Positions 42,027 through 50,904 of a stretch of 64,000 nt of DNA are shown in pieces. The notes beneath the pieces were generated by a model. It made no database searches, was not told the origin of the DNA, and saw only the letters and a program-made list of their open reading frames with translations. Source of the stretch: Demequina phytophila (GTDB taxonomy: Bacteria; Actinomycetota; Actinomycetes; Actinomycetales; Demequinaceae). Made by a program: the position numbers and the translations under genes. Where the stretch lies: positions 62,001 through 126,000 of the forward strand of contig NZ_BBLW01000003.1 of the NCBI RefSeq assembly GCF_000971135.1, in the 5' to 3' direction. Within the stretch, counting starts at the first letter, position 1, and each line of letters starts with the position of its first letter.

Positions 42027-43238
42027 TCACTCGGTGCCCGGGATCGGGCCGAAGGTCGGGCCCATCCAGATGTAGTTCGGGGGCGCACCGAGGAGATCCC
42101 AGCCCACGTTGATCATGTGCGAGTCGTCCACGATGAAGTGCTGGACACCCGCGAGGGCGTCGCGGATCGCCCGCTGCGTGTCGCCGGCGCGCAGGGTGAT
42201 GCCGCCTCCGCGTCGGTACGCCCATTCGGCGATCTCGCGAGCGACGTCGTGCGCGTGGATGTTCGCCCCCATCAGCATCGATGTCTGCGCGCGCGACAGG
42301 CCGCAGCCCTCGCGCAGGGTGTCGTCGATGTCCTGCAGCACCTCGGCGACGAGTGCACGCGCGGCGCGCGCCTTCATCTCGTGCTGCGCGAACTCCATCC
42401 GGAAGCGGTCGTTGTCGGCCTGGCGCCTTGCACCCGGTCGCGTCGGGGGCCGGCTCGCGTTCGCCGCTGCGTCGTCGAGCATCCGCCGGGTGATCCCGGT
42501 GGCGAAGCCGAGATGCATGAGAGGGATGAGCAGGCCGACACCACCCAACGCCTCGTCGCCGCCGAGGATCGGCGCACCGAGCACCACCGCCTCGTGGTCG
42601 GCCGGCACGAAGACGTCGGTGAACGTGAAGTCGACGCTGCCGGTGCCGCGCAGCCCGATGGTGTCCCAGCCACCGCCGTAGCTGATCTCCGAGGTCGGGA
42701 TCGCGAACATCGCCGGCGGGCCGTCGACCGGCTGGTCGTCCACGATCTTCCGGGCGGGCGTGAAGATGAAGCGGGTGTGCTTCGATCCGCTCGCGTACCG
42801 GTACGAGCCGGTGAGCCTCCAGCCGCCTTCCACCGCGACGGCACTCGCCGCACCGTTGCTCACCGCGCCGAACAACGGTTCGCCCGAGTCGATGATCGCG
42901 CGCGCGGGCTCGTACTGAAGGTAGTCGATCATGTGGCCGCCGGCGGCGAAGATCGTGTTGACCCAGCCGATCGAGCCGTCGATCTGCGCGACCCGATCGA
43001 GGATCGGAAGCGCCTCACCGGGGAAGAGGCCCAGGCCGCCGAGCTCCTTCGGCAGGAACACCCGAGTCACACCGGTCTCGACAAGCAGCTCGATCGCACG
43101 GTCGGTGAGCTTCTGCCCCTCCTCGGTTGCCGCGGCCTCCGCCTTGAGCTCGTCCGCGACCGATTCGAGCTTGCGCATGATGGCGGCGATGATGTCCGCG
43201 TTGTCGAGGTGCTGCGGGGATTCCGTGGTCAGCGTCAT
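42027..43238 (-). CDS. HsaA-like flavin-dependent monooxygenase (acyl-CoA dehydrogenase fold)
   Basis: 403 residues of the acyl-CoA dehydrogenase fold, type-2 C-terminus, as in HsaA and 4-hydroxyphenylacetate 3-monooxygenase: FLPKELGGLGLFPGEAL, GSIGWVNTIFAAGG, GGWRLTGSYRYASGS and WDTIGLRGTGSVDF. There is no acyl-CoA dehydrogenase Glu signature I can place. Such oxygenases hydroxylate phenolic rings using reduced flavin from a separate reductase; a flavin reductase is encoded at 45622. Its promoter overlaps a GntR-type operator. The substrate is unknown. Confidence 0.8.
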   Translation of the reverse strand: MTLTTESPQHLDNADIIAAIMRKLESVADELKAEAAATEEGQKLTDRAIELLVETGVTRVFLPKELGGLGLFPGEALPILDRVAQIDGSIGWVNTIFAAGGHMIDYLQYEPARAIIDSGEPLFGAVSNGAASAVAVEGGWRLTGSYRYASGSKHTRFIFTPARKIVDDQPVDGPPAMFAIPTSEISYGGGWDTIGLRGTGSVDFTFTDVFVPADHEAVVLGAPILGGDEALGGVGLLIPLMHLGFATGITRRMLDDAAANASRPPTRPGARRQADNDRFRMEFAQHEMKARAARALVAEVLQDIDDTLREGCGLSRAQTSMLMGANIHAHDVAREIAEWAYRRGGGITLRAGDTQRAIRDALAGVQHFIVDDSHMINVGWDLLGAPPNYIWMGPTFGPIPGTE

Positions 43239-43325
43239 TGCTGAAGCCCTTCTCTCGATGCCCCGACCGGCTCCGGTGCCGACGAGGATGGAACGGCACG
43301 GGATTTGCGTGTCAGTTCACACCCG

Positions 43326-43354
43326 AGTATTGACATATCAGCGCGCTCGGTCAA
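43326..43354 (-). promoter_or_regulatory. Promoter of the monooxygenase operon, overlapping a GntR-type operator half
   Basis: On the minus strand TTGACC (43349-43354), 17 nt, then AATACT (43326-43331). The element GTATTGACAT (43327-43336) sits on the -10 and is identical to part of the palindrome at 44322-44340. The rest of the 43239-43501 gap is leader sequence with no gene. Confidence 0.6.
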
Positions 43355-43501
43355 GCCCCTCCGGCAATTCGGTCCGGACGCGTCGGGGCGCAGGCCCGAG
43401 GGCGATCTGCCGGAGGCGGACATGCGACGGGCGACGAGCAGGCGCACCGCCCCGCGTGACCGTGCGCGCGCGACCCGCATGCGGGCACGCGGGCAGGTGC
43501 G

Positions 43502-44170
43502 TCAGAACTGGAAGTCGACGGAATGGCTGGCGAGCGACGTCGACGTGAGCAGCCACTCGGTGACGCGCGCTCGAGACTCGCGGATGAACGCCAGCGCCAG
43601 CTCCTCGGCCTCGCCAGGCGTCGCCGAGAGCACCGACGACATGCCGAGGACCTGCATCGCGCTCAGGGTCTCCGACCTCCACACGAGCGTGAAGATGCGC
43701 TGCATGTCTCCCGCGAGCCGTCGGTAGAGGTCGGCGAGGAGCACGTTGTCAGCCGCCGCGACGACGACGGTCCATGTCTTGGTGGCGTAGACGACCATCT
43801 CCTCGCCGCTCGCGGTCGGGCCCGGCACCTCGAGGGCAGCGATCTCGGCCCGCTGCTCGTCCGTCATCCGCGTCACCGCGAGCCGCAGGATCGGGGGACC
43901 CAGGATCTCCCAGGCCTCGAAGAACTGGATGATCCCGCGCAAGGTGATGGGCGCGACCTGGTAGCCGACGCGTGGGATCGGAGTGAGCAGGTTGTCGGCC
44001 GTGAGGCGCACGAGCGCGCCGCGCACGGCGGCGAGGCCGAGCTCGTACTTCGCCGCGAGCGCGCGCTCCGTCACCTGCGATCCGGGAGGAAGGGTGCATT
44101 CGAGGATCTCGCGGCGGAGGCGGTCGTAGGCGCGATCAACGAGCGAGGTGGTCGGCGGTCGATCGCTCAT
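43502..44170 (-). CDS. GntR-family regulator (FadR/FCD type)
   Basis: 222 residues: winged-helix region with SLVDRAYDRLRREILECTLPPGSQVTERALAAKY, the GntR hallmark, then an all-helical effector domain. The usual FCD metal-binding histidines are not evident, so the ligand is unclear. ATG 44170 has TACGCT at 44177-44182, 6 nt upstream, so it is likely leaderless. It sits among the monooxygenase, hydrolase, SnoaL-like and reductase genes, and a matching palindrome lies at two of their promoters, which makes it the probable local regulator. Confidence 0.85.
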   Translation of the reverse strand: MSDRPPTTSLVDRAYDRLRREILECTLPPGSQVTERALAAKYELGLAAVRGALVRLTADNLLTPIPRVGYQVAPITLRGIIQFFEAWEILGPPILRLAVTRMTDEQRAEIAALEVPGPTASGEEMVVYATKTWTVVVAAADNVLLADLYRRLAGDMQRIFTLVWRSETLSAMQVLGMSSVLSATPGEAEELALAFIRESRARVTEWLLTSTSLASHSVDFQF

Positions 44171-44321
44171 TCGCCCAGCGTAGGGCAGGCGGCCACCGTC
44201 TCCGCGCTCCCCTCGCGCGCCGCGCCGCCGGCGCCCGCAAGCGCTGCCCGGCGCGGCGGCACTCCCCCACATCCGGCCATGGGTCGCTGCCACCCGGCTG
44301 CGTCGACGTCAAACATGCAAC

Positions 44322-44340
44322 GTCAATACAGCGTATTGAC
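44322..44340. promoter_or_regulatory. GntR-type operator on a promoter
   Basis: GTCAATAC-AGC-GTATTGAC is a perfect palindrome with 8-bp arms. The right arm contains TTGACA (44336-44341), which with TACTTT 18 nt further on makes a plus-strand promoter for the small protein at 44501. Binding would block RNA polymerase. Confidence 0.65.
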
Positions 44341-44500
44341 ATCTCAGTCGCTCGATGTCTACTTTCAGGGACTACGAGGCGTCAGCGCGGACCGACCTCA
44401 CCCCCGAGCCGTCGGATGCGGCCGCGGCGGGCGATCCGAGCCGGGTGCCCCGGGCGGACGGCATCGGCCCTCCGCCACCGAGCGAGCAGGGGAGCGGGAC

Positions 44501-44809
44501 ATGGCAGACATCGACGGACGTTGGCACATCGAGGCGATGACACCGATGGGCAAGCAGACATCCGTGCTGGACCTCGCGGTGAGGGGGACATCGGCGACCG
44601 GGTCGCTCGCGGGGCCCGACGGCGAGTCGTCCGAGATCCTCGAGGCCAAGGTGGACGGCTCCAAGGTCGAGTTCGGCGTCCAGACCACCAAGCCGATGGC
44701 TATGAAGATCAACCTCTCTCTCGACTTCGACGGCGACGCCGTGTCGGGGAAGGTGAAGGCGGGCATCTTCCCGCCCGCACGCGCCACGGGGTGGCGCGTC
44801 GTCGACTGA
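44501..44809 (+). CDS. Small beta-rich protein of unknown function
   Basis: 102 residues, MADIDGRWHIEAMTPMGKQT..., with alternating strands like the small hypothetical proteins found beside oxygenase genes. The strands suggest a barrel that binds a small ligand. There are no catalytic motifs and no signal peptide. The ATG has AGGGGAG 6 nt upstream. The promoter carries the GntR-type palindrome, so it belongs to the same regulon as the monooxygenase. Confidence 0.65.
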   Translation: MADIDGRWHIEAMTPMGKQTSVLDLAVRGTSATGSLAGPDGESSEILEAKVDGSKVEFGVQTTKPMAMKINLSLDFDGDAVSGKVKAGIFPPARATGWRVVD

Positions 44810-44843
44810 GAAAGTGCGTCGGTTCGCCGACCTGAGATGACGA

Positions 44844-44881
44844 GGAGGGGGTGCCCCGCGGCGACGCGGAGCACCCCCTCC
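44844..44881. terminator. Hairpin between convergent genes
   Basis: GGAGGGGGTGC (44844-44854) and GCACCCCCTCC (44871-44881) form an 11-bp stem that continues after one mismatch with CCGCG/CGCGG around a GCGA loop. It lies between the small protein and the SnoaL-like gene, so it can act for both. Confidence 0.75.
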
Positions 44882-44887
44882 TTGCCG

Positions 44888-45625
44888 CTACCGGTAGACG
44901 GGGCCCTCGTACACCCGTGCGCCCGCGACCATGCCGTCGCGGAAGGAGTAGACGCCCAGCCCGGCGTGCGGCGGCCGTCGCCAGCTGGTGAACTCGACCA
45001 CGTACGCGCCTCCCGCACCCGTGACCGTGTTGAACTCGAGCGGCACGCCCCCGTCGCCACCCGAGAGGGCGGTGACGAACACGTCGCGCCCGACGACTCC
45101 GATGGGCGAGTGGAACTCGGCGGCCGGATGCACGACCGCCTTGAGCAGCTCCCGATCACCTGTCGTGACGGCCGTGAAGTAACGCTTGAGCTCATCCGGC
45201 CATTCGAAATTCTCGGGAGCGAGCACCGGGCGGCGGGGATCGTTGAGCCCGAAGTGCGCCTTGTTGAAGTAGACGCGCGCGCGGAGTTCCGCGTCGGCCT
45301 TGTCCCAGACGAACGCCACCGGAACCTCGGCCGGCTCGCCATCGCCGCGGTGGAAGGTGTACTCCCAGATGTCCCGCTCCGCCGATTCCGTCACGGCGAC
45401 GAGCTCGATCGATGCCCACCCACGTGCGGGCCAGACGGGCGATTCGGCCTCGAACGCGGTCGCGGTGCACCAGCCTGCCGTAGGATCGTCGATCCAGGTC
45501 TGCGCGCGCAGGCGCTCGATCAGTTCCGCGAGGGGACGGGCACCGACGTCGGGTAAAGGCGCCGCCCCTCCGGGTGACGGGGGAACGGGCGTCGCCACGC
45601 GCGGCCGGTTCATGGGGCTGCTCAC
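44888..45625 (-). CDS. SnoaL/NTF2-like protein
   Basis: 245 residues with the NTF2-like curved sheet pattern, e.g. LKRYFTAVTTGDRELLKAVVHPAAEFHSPIGVVGRD followed by VEFTSWRRPP, as in SnoaL polyketide cyclases and ring-modifying isomerases. The N-terminal ~115 residues look like a second, more diverged copy. Start GTG 45625 overlaps the reductase stop (GTGA) with GAGG upstream; ATG 45613 is the alternative. It is co-translated with the flavin reductase and probably handles an intermediate of the same pathway. Confidence 0.65.
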   Translation of the reverse strand: MSSPMNRPRVATPVPPSPGGAAPLPDVGARPLAELIERLRAQTWIDDPTAGWCTATAFEAESPVWPARGWASIELVAVTESAERDIWEYTFHRGDGEPAEVPVAFVWDKADAELRARVYFNKAHFGLNDPRRPVLAPENFEWPDELKRYFTAVTTGDRELLKAVVHPAAEFHSPIGVVGRDVFVTALSGGDGGVPLEFNTVTGAGGAYVVEFTSWRRPPHAGLGVYSFRDGMVAGARVYEGPVYR

Positions 45626-46200
45626 GCGAGCCTCGACACGTCTCCGAGGACGTGCCACTCGCGGTTGTGATAGACGAGGGGCGAGGCATCGTCCTCGTCC
45701 TCCTGCCACGAATCGATGACATGCACGACGAAGAGCGTCGCCGCGCCCGCGTCCTCCTTCTTGACGACCCTTCCGCGCAGGCGCCTCCGCGGGGCCGTGT
45801 AATACGGCTCGCCGGTCGGCAGGATCGCCCACTGGTCCGGATCGGCGAAGCGGTCGACGCCGCTCGTCGCACCCAGGACGGCGATGTCGTGGCTATCCGC
45901 GTCGATCAGGTGGATCACCAGGGTCTCGGCGGCAAGGAGAGCCGGCGTGCTGGACGACATCACCGACGCGGAGAAGACGAGCAGGGGCGGCGCGACGCTG
46001 ATCGAGAACAGTGACGAGGCGGTCATGGCGACCGGCCCGGTGCCCGAGTCCGCGGTGATCACCGCGACTCCCGACGGATGGTTGCGGAAGAGCGCCTTGA
46101 GCGCGTCGGGACTCACCCCCGGCTCACCTCCACGCACGACCTGTTCGATTGCCGATGTCGACGGCCTCGTCGACGGGCGGGATTCTCCGATTTGAGTCAT
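45622..46200 (-). CDS. Flavin reductase family protein (HsaB/HpaC type)
   Basis: 192 residues of the flavin reductase/FMN-binding split-barrel family: FRNHPSGVAVITADSG, GPVAMTASSLFSISVAPPLLVFS and the C-terminal YHNREWH are the family landmarks. It reduces FMN or FAD with NAD(P)H and passes it to a separate oxygenase, most likely the HsaA-like protein at 42027. The start is ATG 46200. 46201-46340 is its leader; a GGTTGAAAGGTCAAC stretch near 46265 may be an operator. Confidence 0.87.
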   Translation of the reverse strand: MTQIGESRPSTRPSTSAIEQVVRGGEPGVSPDALKALFRNHPSGVAVITADSGTGPVAMTASSLFSISVAPPLLVFSASVMSSSTPALLAAETLVIHLIDADSHDIAVLGATSGVDRFADPDQWAILPTGEPYYTAPRRRLRGRVVKKEDAGAATLFVVHVIDSWQEDEDDASPLVYHNREWHVLGDVSRLA

Positions 46201-46340
46201 CTGCTACGCCTTTGCATCGTCCGTGCGACCTCGTTGTCGCGATTCTGCAATGCCAGAGTAACCCGTTGACCTTTCAACCGCTAGCCCCTGGCGCCAAGGC
46301 GTCCGCCAGCGCCGATCCGGTGCACGCCGACTGCGAGCGC

Positions 46341-46385
46341 GAGGCCGCTCCGGAGGCGCGTGCGACGCACCCCCGGAGCGGCCTC
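46341..46385. terminator. Hairpin after the MMPL gene
   Basis: GAGGCCGCTCCGG (46341-46353) and CCGGAGCGGCCTC (46373-46385) pair perfectly over 13 bp, and the loop itself has a GTGCG/CGCAC stem. It lies 12 nt past the stop of the minus-strand MMPL gene. Confidence 0.75.
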
Positions 46386-46396
46386 GATCGATGGCG

Positions 46397-48877
46397 TCAG
46401 CGCTGCGACGCCGCCCCCACGGCATCGAGGTCGTCGTCGCCGGAACGTGCCTCGGGGTCGGGCAGGGCATGCTCACGCTCGAGCGCCGCACCCTCGACGT
46501 CCACGTCCGGAAGGATGCGGTCGAGCCACGCCGGCAGCCACCACGCGGCCGAGCCGAGCAGGTGCATGATCGCCGGAATCAGCAGGAGCCGCACGACGAA
46601 CGCGTCGAGCAGCACCCCGAACGCGAGCGCGAACCCCACGGACTTCACCAGGGCCGACTCCGCGAAGATGAAGCCGGAGAAGACCGACACCATGATGAGG
46701 GCCGCCGCAACCACGACGCTCCGACCCGCTCGCAGGCCCGTGGCGACGGCTTCACGCGCAGGAGCACCGTGCACGTGCGCCTCGCGCATGCCGGACACCA
46801 GGAACAGCTGGTAGTCCATGGCGAGGCCGAACAGCACGCCGACCGCCACGATCGGGATGAACGTCAGCACCGGCCCCGGCTCGTTGATGCCGAAGAGGTC
46901 CGCGAGCCACCCCCACTGGAACACCGCGGTCAGGCCGCCGAACATCGCGACGAGGGAGAGGATGAAGCCGAGCGTGGCCGTGAGGGGAACGAGCACCGAC
47001 CGGAAGACCACGAGCAGGATCAGCAGCGAGAATCCCACCACCACGGCGAGATAGATCGGGAGTGCCGACGCGACCTTGTCGCTGATGTCGATGTTGCCCG
47101 ACGCATTGCCAGCGACGCCGAAGGTGTCGACCCCCGCCAGCTTCAGGTCACGGATCTCGACCACCAGGGCCTCGGTCGAGACCGCGGTGGGGCCTTCCGT
47201 CGGGATCAGCTGGAACGCGAGCAGCGTGCCGTCCTCGGAGGCACCCATCGGCACCACCGCGCGGACGTTGGCCAGCTCCTTGAGCGCGGTGCCGACGCGC
47301 ACCTGCTCGGCGAGCAGCGCATCGTCCGCGACCACATCGCCCATGTCCGCGACCGTGACGAGCGGACTGTTGAACCCCGGTCCGAACTCGTCGCGGGTGA
47401 TCGTGTAGGCGCGGTAGCCGTCGGACCCGGCGGGCTCACCGGCGCTCGTATTGAGACCCATGCGCATGTCGAGCGCAGGGATCGCGATCACGACGAGCGT
47501 GGCGACGGCACCGACGATGGTCAGCACCGCACGGCGCGTGCTCATCACCTTCGCGGCCGCCCCTCGGCCGCCTCGGCCAGCGCGGTCAGCAGAGCGTGCC
47601 GTTCGGGTCGCCTTGGACTTGGGCGTGAGGCGAGCGCCCGCGAGGCCCATGAGGGCCGGCGTGAGCGTCACCGCCATGGCGATGGCGACTGCCACACAGA
47701 TCGCCCCTACCGTGCCCATCGCACCGAGGAACGAGATGCCGACGAGGTTGAGCGCCAGCAGTGCGGTCACCACGGTGGCTCCGGCGAAGAGCACGGCATT
47801 GCCCGATGTGCCGTTGGCCAGTCCGATCGACTCATCGACCTTCATGCCCCCGCGAAGCTGCTTGCGGTGCCGGTTGATGATGAACAACGCATAGTCGATG
47901 CCCACCGCGACGCCGAGCATCAGGCCGAGGATGGGCGTCAGCGTCATCATGTCGAGAACGCTCGAGAGGCTGAGCGAGACCATGAGCCCGACGGCGACGC
48001 CGAGCAGGGCGACGATGAGCGGGAGGCCCGCCGCCGTGATGGTGCCCAGCATGACGACCAGGACGACCGCCGCCACCAGCAGACCGCCGATCTCACCGGG
48101 ACCCACGATGCTGGGCATCTCACCGGAGATCTCGCCGGCGGGGATCACCTCGACACCGTCGATCGGGTGCTCGGCAAGGCTGTCCTTGACCGCTTCCTTG
48201 AGCTCCTCGGAGATCGTGGTCGCGGCCTCGCTGAACTGGACCGCCGCCATCGCGGTGGCGCCGTCCTCAGAGATCTGCTCCGCGCCGTCCGCCAGCGCCA
48301 TGAGCGCGACCGCGTTCCCGAGCGACGTGTCCTGGGCGTCGAGCTGGTCGAGCGCGCTCTCCAGCTCGTCCTGCTGCGCGTCGAGGGTGTCGACCGCCTG
48401 CTCGAGCGTGCCCGCGTCTGCGAGCGCCTGTCGCTGGCTCTCGATCTGCGCGAGCCCCGACTCGATGTCGGCGCGTGCGGCCGCGATCTCCTCGCGGCCG
48501 CGGGCGACCTGCTCCCGCTGCGCGTCGAGCTCGCTCGCGGTCGCGAACGGATCCACGGTGCCGGTGACGCCGTCGACCTCCGACAGCGCCGCGAGCGTCG
48601 CACCGACCTCGGCCTGCTGAGCTGCGGTGAACGGCTCACCGTCGACGGTCTGGAAGAGGACGGTGCTGGCGCCGGCGCCGGCGTCGGGGAAGCCCTCGGC
48701 GATCTGCTCGCCGACCTTCTCGGTCGGGGTGCCGGGGATGGTGATCGCCGTCGACAGCGTGCCGCCGTAGAGCAGGAATGCGCCGACCGCGAGGGCGAGC
48801 GCCGCGAGCCAGGCGCCGATCACGCGCCAAGGATGTCTGGCCGACGAGATGCCGAGCCGGTAGAGCAGTGATGCCAC
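46397..48877 (-). CDS. MMPL-family RND transporter
   Basis: 826 residues with the duplicated RND layout: TM1 near 20, a long outside loop, TM2-6, then the second half with TM7 near 450 and TM8-12. GVAVGIDYALFIINRHR in the first half and GLAMDYQLFLVSGMREAH in the second carry the paired Asp-Tyr proton-relay motifs of MMPL proteins. The first outside loop includes a ~100-residue Gln/Ala/Glu-rich coiled coil, a known feature of the YdfJ-like subgroup. It exports lipids or drugs. The start is GTG 48877 with AAGGA 8 nt upstream; it has no partner gene. Confidence 0.93.
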   Translation of the reverse strand: MASLLYRLGISSARHPWRVIGAWLAALALAVGAFLLYGGTLSTAITIPGTPTEKVGEQIAEGFPDAGAGASTVLFQTVDGEPFTAAQQAEVGATLAALSEVDGVTGTVDPFATASELDAQREQVARGREEIAAARADIESGLAQIESQRQALADAGTLEQAVDTLDAQQDELESALDQLDAQDTSLGNAVALMALADGAEQISEDGATAMAAVQFSEAATTISEELKEAVKDSLAEHPIDGVEVIPAGEISGEMPSIVGPGEIGGLLVAAVVLVVMLGTITAAGLPLIVALLGVAVGLMVSLSLSSVLDMMTLTPILGLMLGVAVGIDYALFIINRHRKQLRGGMKVDESIGLANGTSGNAVLFAGATVVTALLALNLVGISFLGAMGTVGAICVAVAIAMAVTLTPALMGLAGARLTPKSKATRTARSADRAGRGGRGAAAKVMSTRRAVLTIVGAVATLVVIAIPALDMRMGLNTSAGEPAGSDGYRAYTITRDEFGPGFNSPLVTVADMGDVVADDALLAEQVRVGTALKELANVRAVVPMGASEDGTLLAFQLIPTEGPTAVSTEALVVEIRDLKLAGVDTFGVAGNASGNIDISDKVASALPIYLAVVVGFSLLILLVVFRSVLVPLTATLGFILSLVAMFGGLTAVFQWGWLADLFGINEPGPVLTFIPIVAVGVLFGLAMDYQLFLVSGMREAHVHGAPAREAVATGLRAGRSVVVAAALIMVSVFSGFIFAESALVKSVGFALAFGVLLDAFVVRLLLIPAIMHLLGSAAWWLPAWLDRILPDVDVEGAALEREHALPDPEARSGDDDLDAVGAASQR

Positions 48878-49035
48878 GGGGTTGTCCTTTCACAGACGTC
48901 GGGGAACGGGGTCACAAGAGGTTCGAGGGGTGTGCGCGGATGCCGGCGTGCGGCGCCACGGGCAAGGTCGCGCACGCGGGCCGACAAGCGGGAATGCACT
49001 GGACCACACGACATGCGCGGCCGGGCACGCGCGGG

Positions 49036-49935
49036 TCATGGGAGCAGGAGCGTCTTCCCCGGTTCACGGGCCACGTGCACATCGCGCGCATCGGCGAGCG
49101 GCCGGGCGCCCGCGACGTGCAGCCGGAGGCGACCGGCATCGACCGCCGCCACCAGCTTCCGGAGAACCTCGCGAGAAGGATGCGCGGCCATCCGTACCGC
49201 GGCGATCCGCTCGTCGCGCGCCTCGATGTCGGTCGTTGCCGTCACCAGGCGGCCCGAGGTGCGCACGAGGGGGGCAAGCTCGGTGGCAGGCGTGGGAGCG
49301 AGATTGACGACGAGGTCGTACGCGGCCGGTTCTGCCTGGCCCACCGTCATGGCCGTGTAGTCGAAGACCTGCACGGCGCCGTAGCCGCGCACTCGGTCCA
49401 CGCTCATCGGGCCCGCAAAACCGTCGACCATCGCGCCGGCGGCGAATGCGAGCTGAACGGCCAGGCCTCCGACCACGCTGCCGGCACCGTTCACCAGCAC
49501 TCGCTGCCGACCGGCGAGGCGGCCGTGCTCGAACAGGGCCTGCCACGCCGTGGTGCCGGCGGAGGGCAGCGCGGCTGCCTCGATGAGCGGGACCGTCGTC
49601 GGCGCGTGCGCAAGAAGCGCGACAGGCACGGCGACGTAGTCCGCAGCGGCGCCCGCCAAGTTCGGCGGGACGAACGCCACCACGGGGTCTCCGTGCGCGA
49701 AGTCGGGTCCGGCGTCGCCGACGATCGTTCCCGCCAGATCCATCCCCATCGTGTGCGGGAGGTCCAAGGGCAGCATCGTCGCGAAGGCGCCGGAACGCAG
49801 GGAGATGTCCGCCGGATTGAACGACGTCGCCGCAACCCTGACGAGGGCTTCCCCGGCCGCGGGTCGCGGTCGGGGGATCTGGTCGATCCGAAGCACCTCC
49901 GGACCTCCGTACGCATGGATGCGCAGCGCCTTCAT
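49036..49935 (-). CDS. Zinc-independent quinone oxidoreductase (MDR family)
   Basis: 299 residues of the medium-chain dehydrogenase/reductase family: MKALRIHAYGGPEVLRI, HTMGMDLAGTIVGDAG, then the NADP-binding loop VNGAGSVVGGLAVQLA. Zinc ligands are absent, which fits quinone reductases of the QOR type. ATG 49935 has GGGAGGAG 4 nt upstream. It is divergent from a TetR gene with a palindromic operator between them, so it is the likely target of that repressor. Confidence 0.87.
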   Translation of the reverse strand: MKALRIHAYGGPEVLRIDQIPRPRPAAGEALVRVAATSFNPADISLRSGAFATMLPLDLPHTMGMDLAGTIVGDAGPDFAHGDPVVAFVPPNLAGAAADYVAVPVALLAHAPTTVPLIEAAALPSAGTTAWQALFEHGRLAGRQRVLVNGAGSVVGGLAVQLAFAAGAMVDGFAGPMSVDRVRGYGAVQVFDYTAMTVGQAEPAAYDLVVNLAPTPATELAPLVRTSGRLVTATTDIEARDERIAAVRMAAHPSREVLRKLVAAVDAGRLRLHVAGARPLADARDVHVAREPGKTLLLP

Positions 49936-50058
49936 GTCGCTCCTCCCGATTCGTGACGTGGTCCGTGGACACGGGTCGCTCGGTACCACGCGGACGACGG
50001 CGGTGATGCGCGCAGCACCGGCTCGTCGTGACGTCCCCATAGCCGGCACCCATCCACA

Positions 50059-50083
50059 TAAACGGAGGACATATCTCCGTTTA
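50059..50083. promoter_or_regulatory. TetR-type operator between divergent genes
   Basis: TAAACGGAG (50059-50067) and CTCCGTTTA (50075-50083) are exact inverted copies with a 7-nt spacer. It is the only A/T-rich palindrome in the 209-nt gap between the quinone reductase and the TetR gene. Confidence 0.75.
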
Positions 50084-50144
50084 ATCTGGGACCTTAGCAC
50101 CAAAGCGGAGTGAACGCATCCGCTTCGCGCCCTACGATGGGCCG

Positions 50145-50819
50145 ATGAGCACTTCGGCCTCGCCGCAGAACCGCCGTCTTCGCGCCGACGCCGAGCGCAA
50201 CCGTCAGCGTCTGCTGGTCGCGGCGCGCGAAGTATTCGCGACTCGTGGGCTCGACGTCGCCCTTGACGACGTCGCCCGCCAGGCAGGCGTCGGGGTCGGC
50301 ACGGTCTATCGTCGATTCGCGAACCGAGAGGAGCTCGTCGAGGCGGTGCTGGACGAGGGCGTGCGGCACGTCGCCCGGATCGCCGAGGACGCGCTCGCCG
50401 AGGACGACGCCTGGACCGCTTTCGAGCGATTCTTCCTCGAGGCCACCGGGGTGCTCGCGGAGGATCGCGGACTACGCGAGATCCTGCTCCTCGGCGGGCA
50501 TGGCACCGGAGCCGCCCTGGAAACCGCGCAGGAGCTGCTGACCCCTCGGGTCGACGCCTTGATCGCGCGTGCCCAGCGCTCCGGGCAGCTGCGCGAGGAT
50601 CTCGATCCCGTGGACTTTCCCATGATCCAGCTGATGCTCGGCGCCGCATCGGAACGGAGCCGTGACGTCGCCCCTGGCCAGTGGCGACGCTATGCCACGC
50701 TCCTCCTCGACGGACTACGTGCGCGACGCGACCAGCCGACCGCACTCACCACGCCAGCGCTCACGGGCCCCGAGTTCTACCGCAGCATGACCGGCTCACA
50801 CAGGGAACCGACGCAATAG
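50145..50819 (+). CDS. TetR-family regulator
   Basis: 224 residues. The helix-turn-helix is FATRGLDVALDDVARQAGVGVGTVYRRFANREELVEAVL. The ligand domain is that of many quinone- or drug-responsive repressors. ATG 50145 has TACGAT at 50133-50138, 6 nt upstream, so a leaderless message. It probably binds 50059-50083 and represses itself and the divergent oxidoreductase. Confidence 0.88.
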   Translation: MSTSASPQNRRLRADAERNRQRLLVAAREVFATRGLDVALDDVARQAGVGVGTVYRRFANREELVEAVLDEGVRHVARIAEDALAEDDAWTAFERFFLEATGVLAEDRGLREILLLGGHGTGAALETAQELLTPRVDALIARAQRSGQLREDLDPVDFPMIQLMLGAASERSRDVAPGQWRRYATLLLDGLRARRDQPTALTTPALTGPEFYRSMTGSHREPTQ

Positions 50820-50904
50820 CGGCACGGCATCCGGCGGCCGGGACGTGCGCGATGCCGACGGTTCGCGGCTGCCCGGCGTGGAAGCCCTCGGCGACCTCGC
50901 GCGG

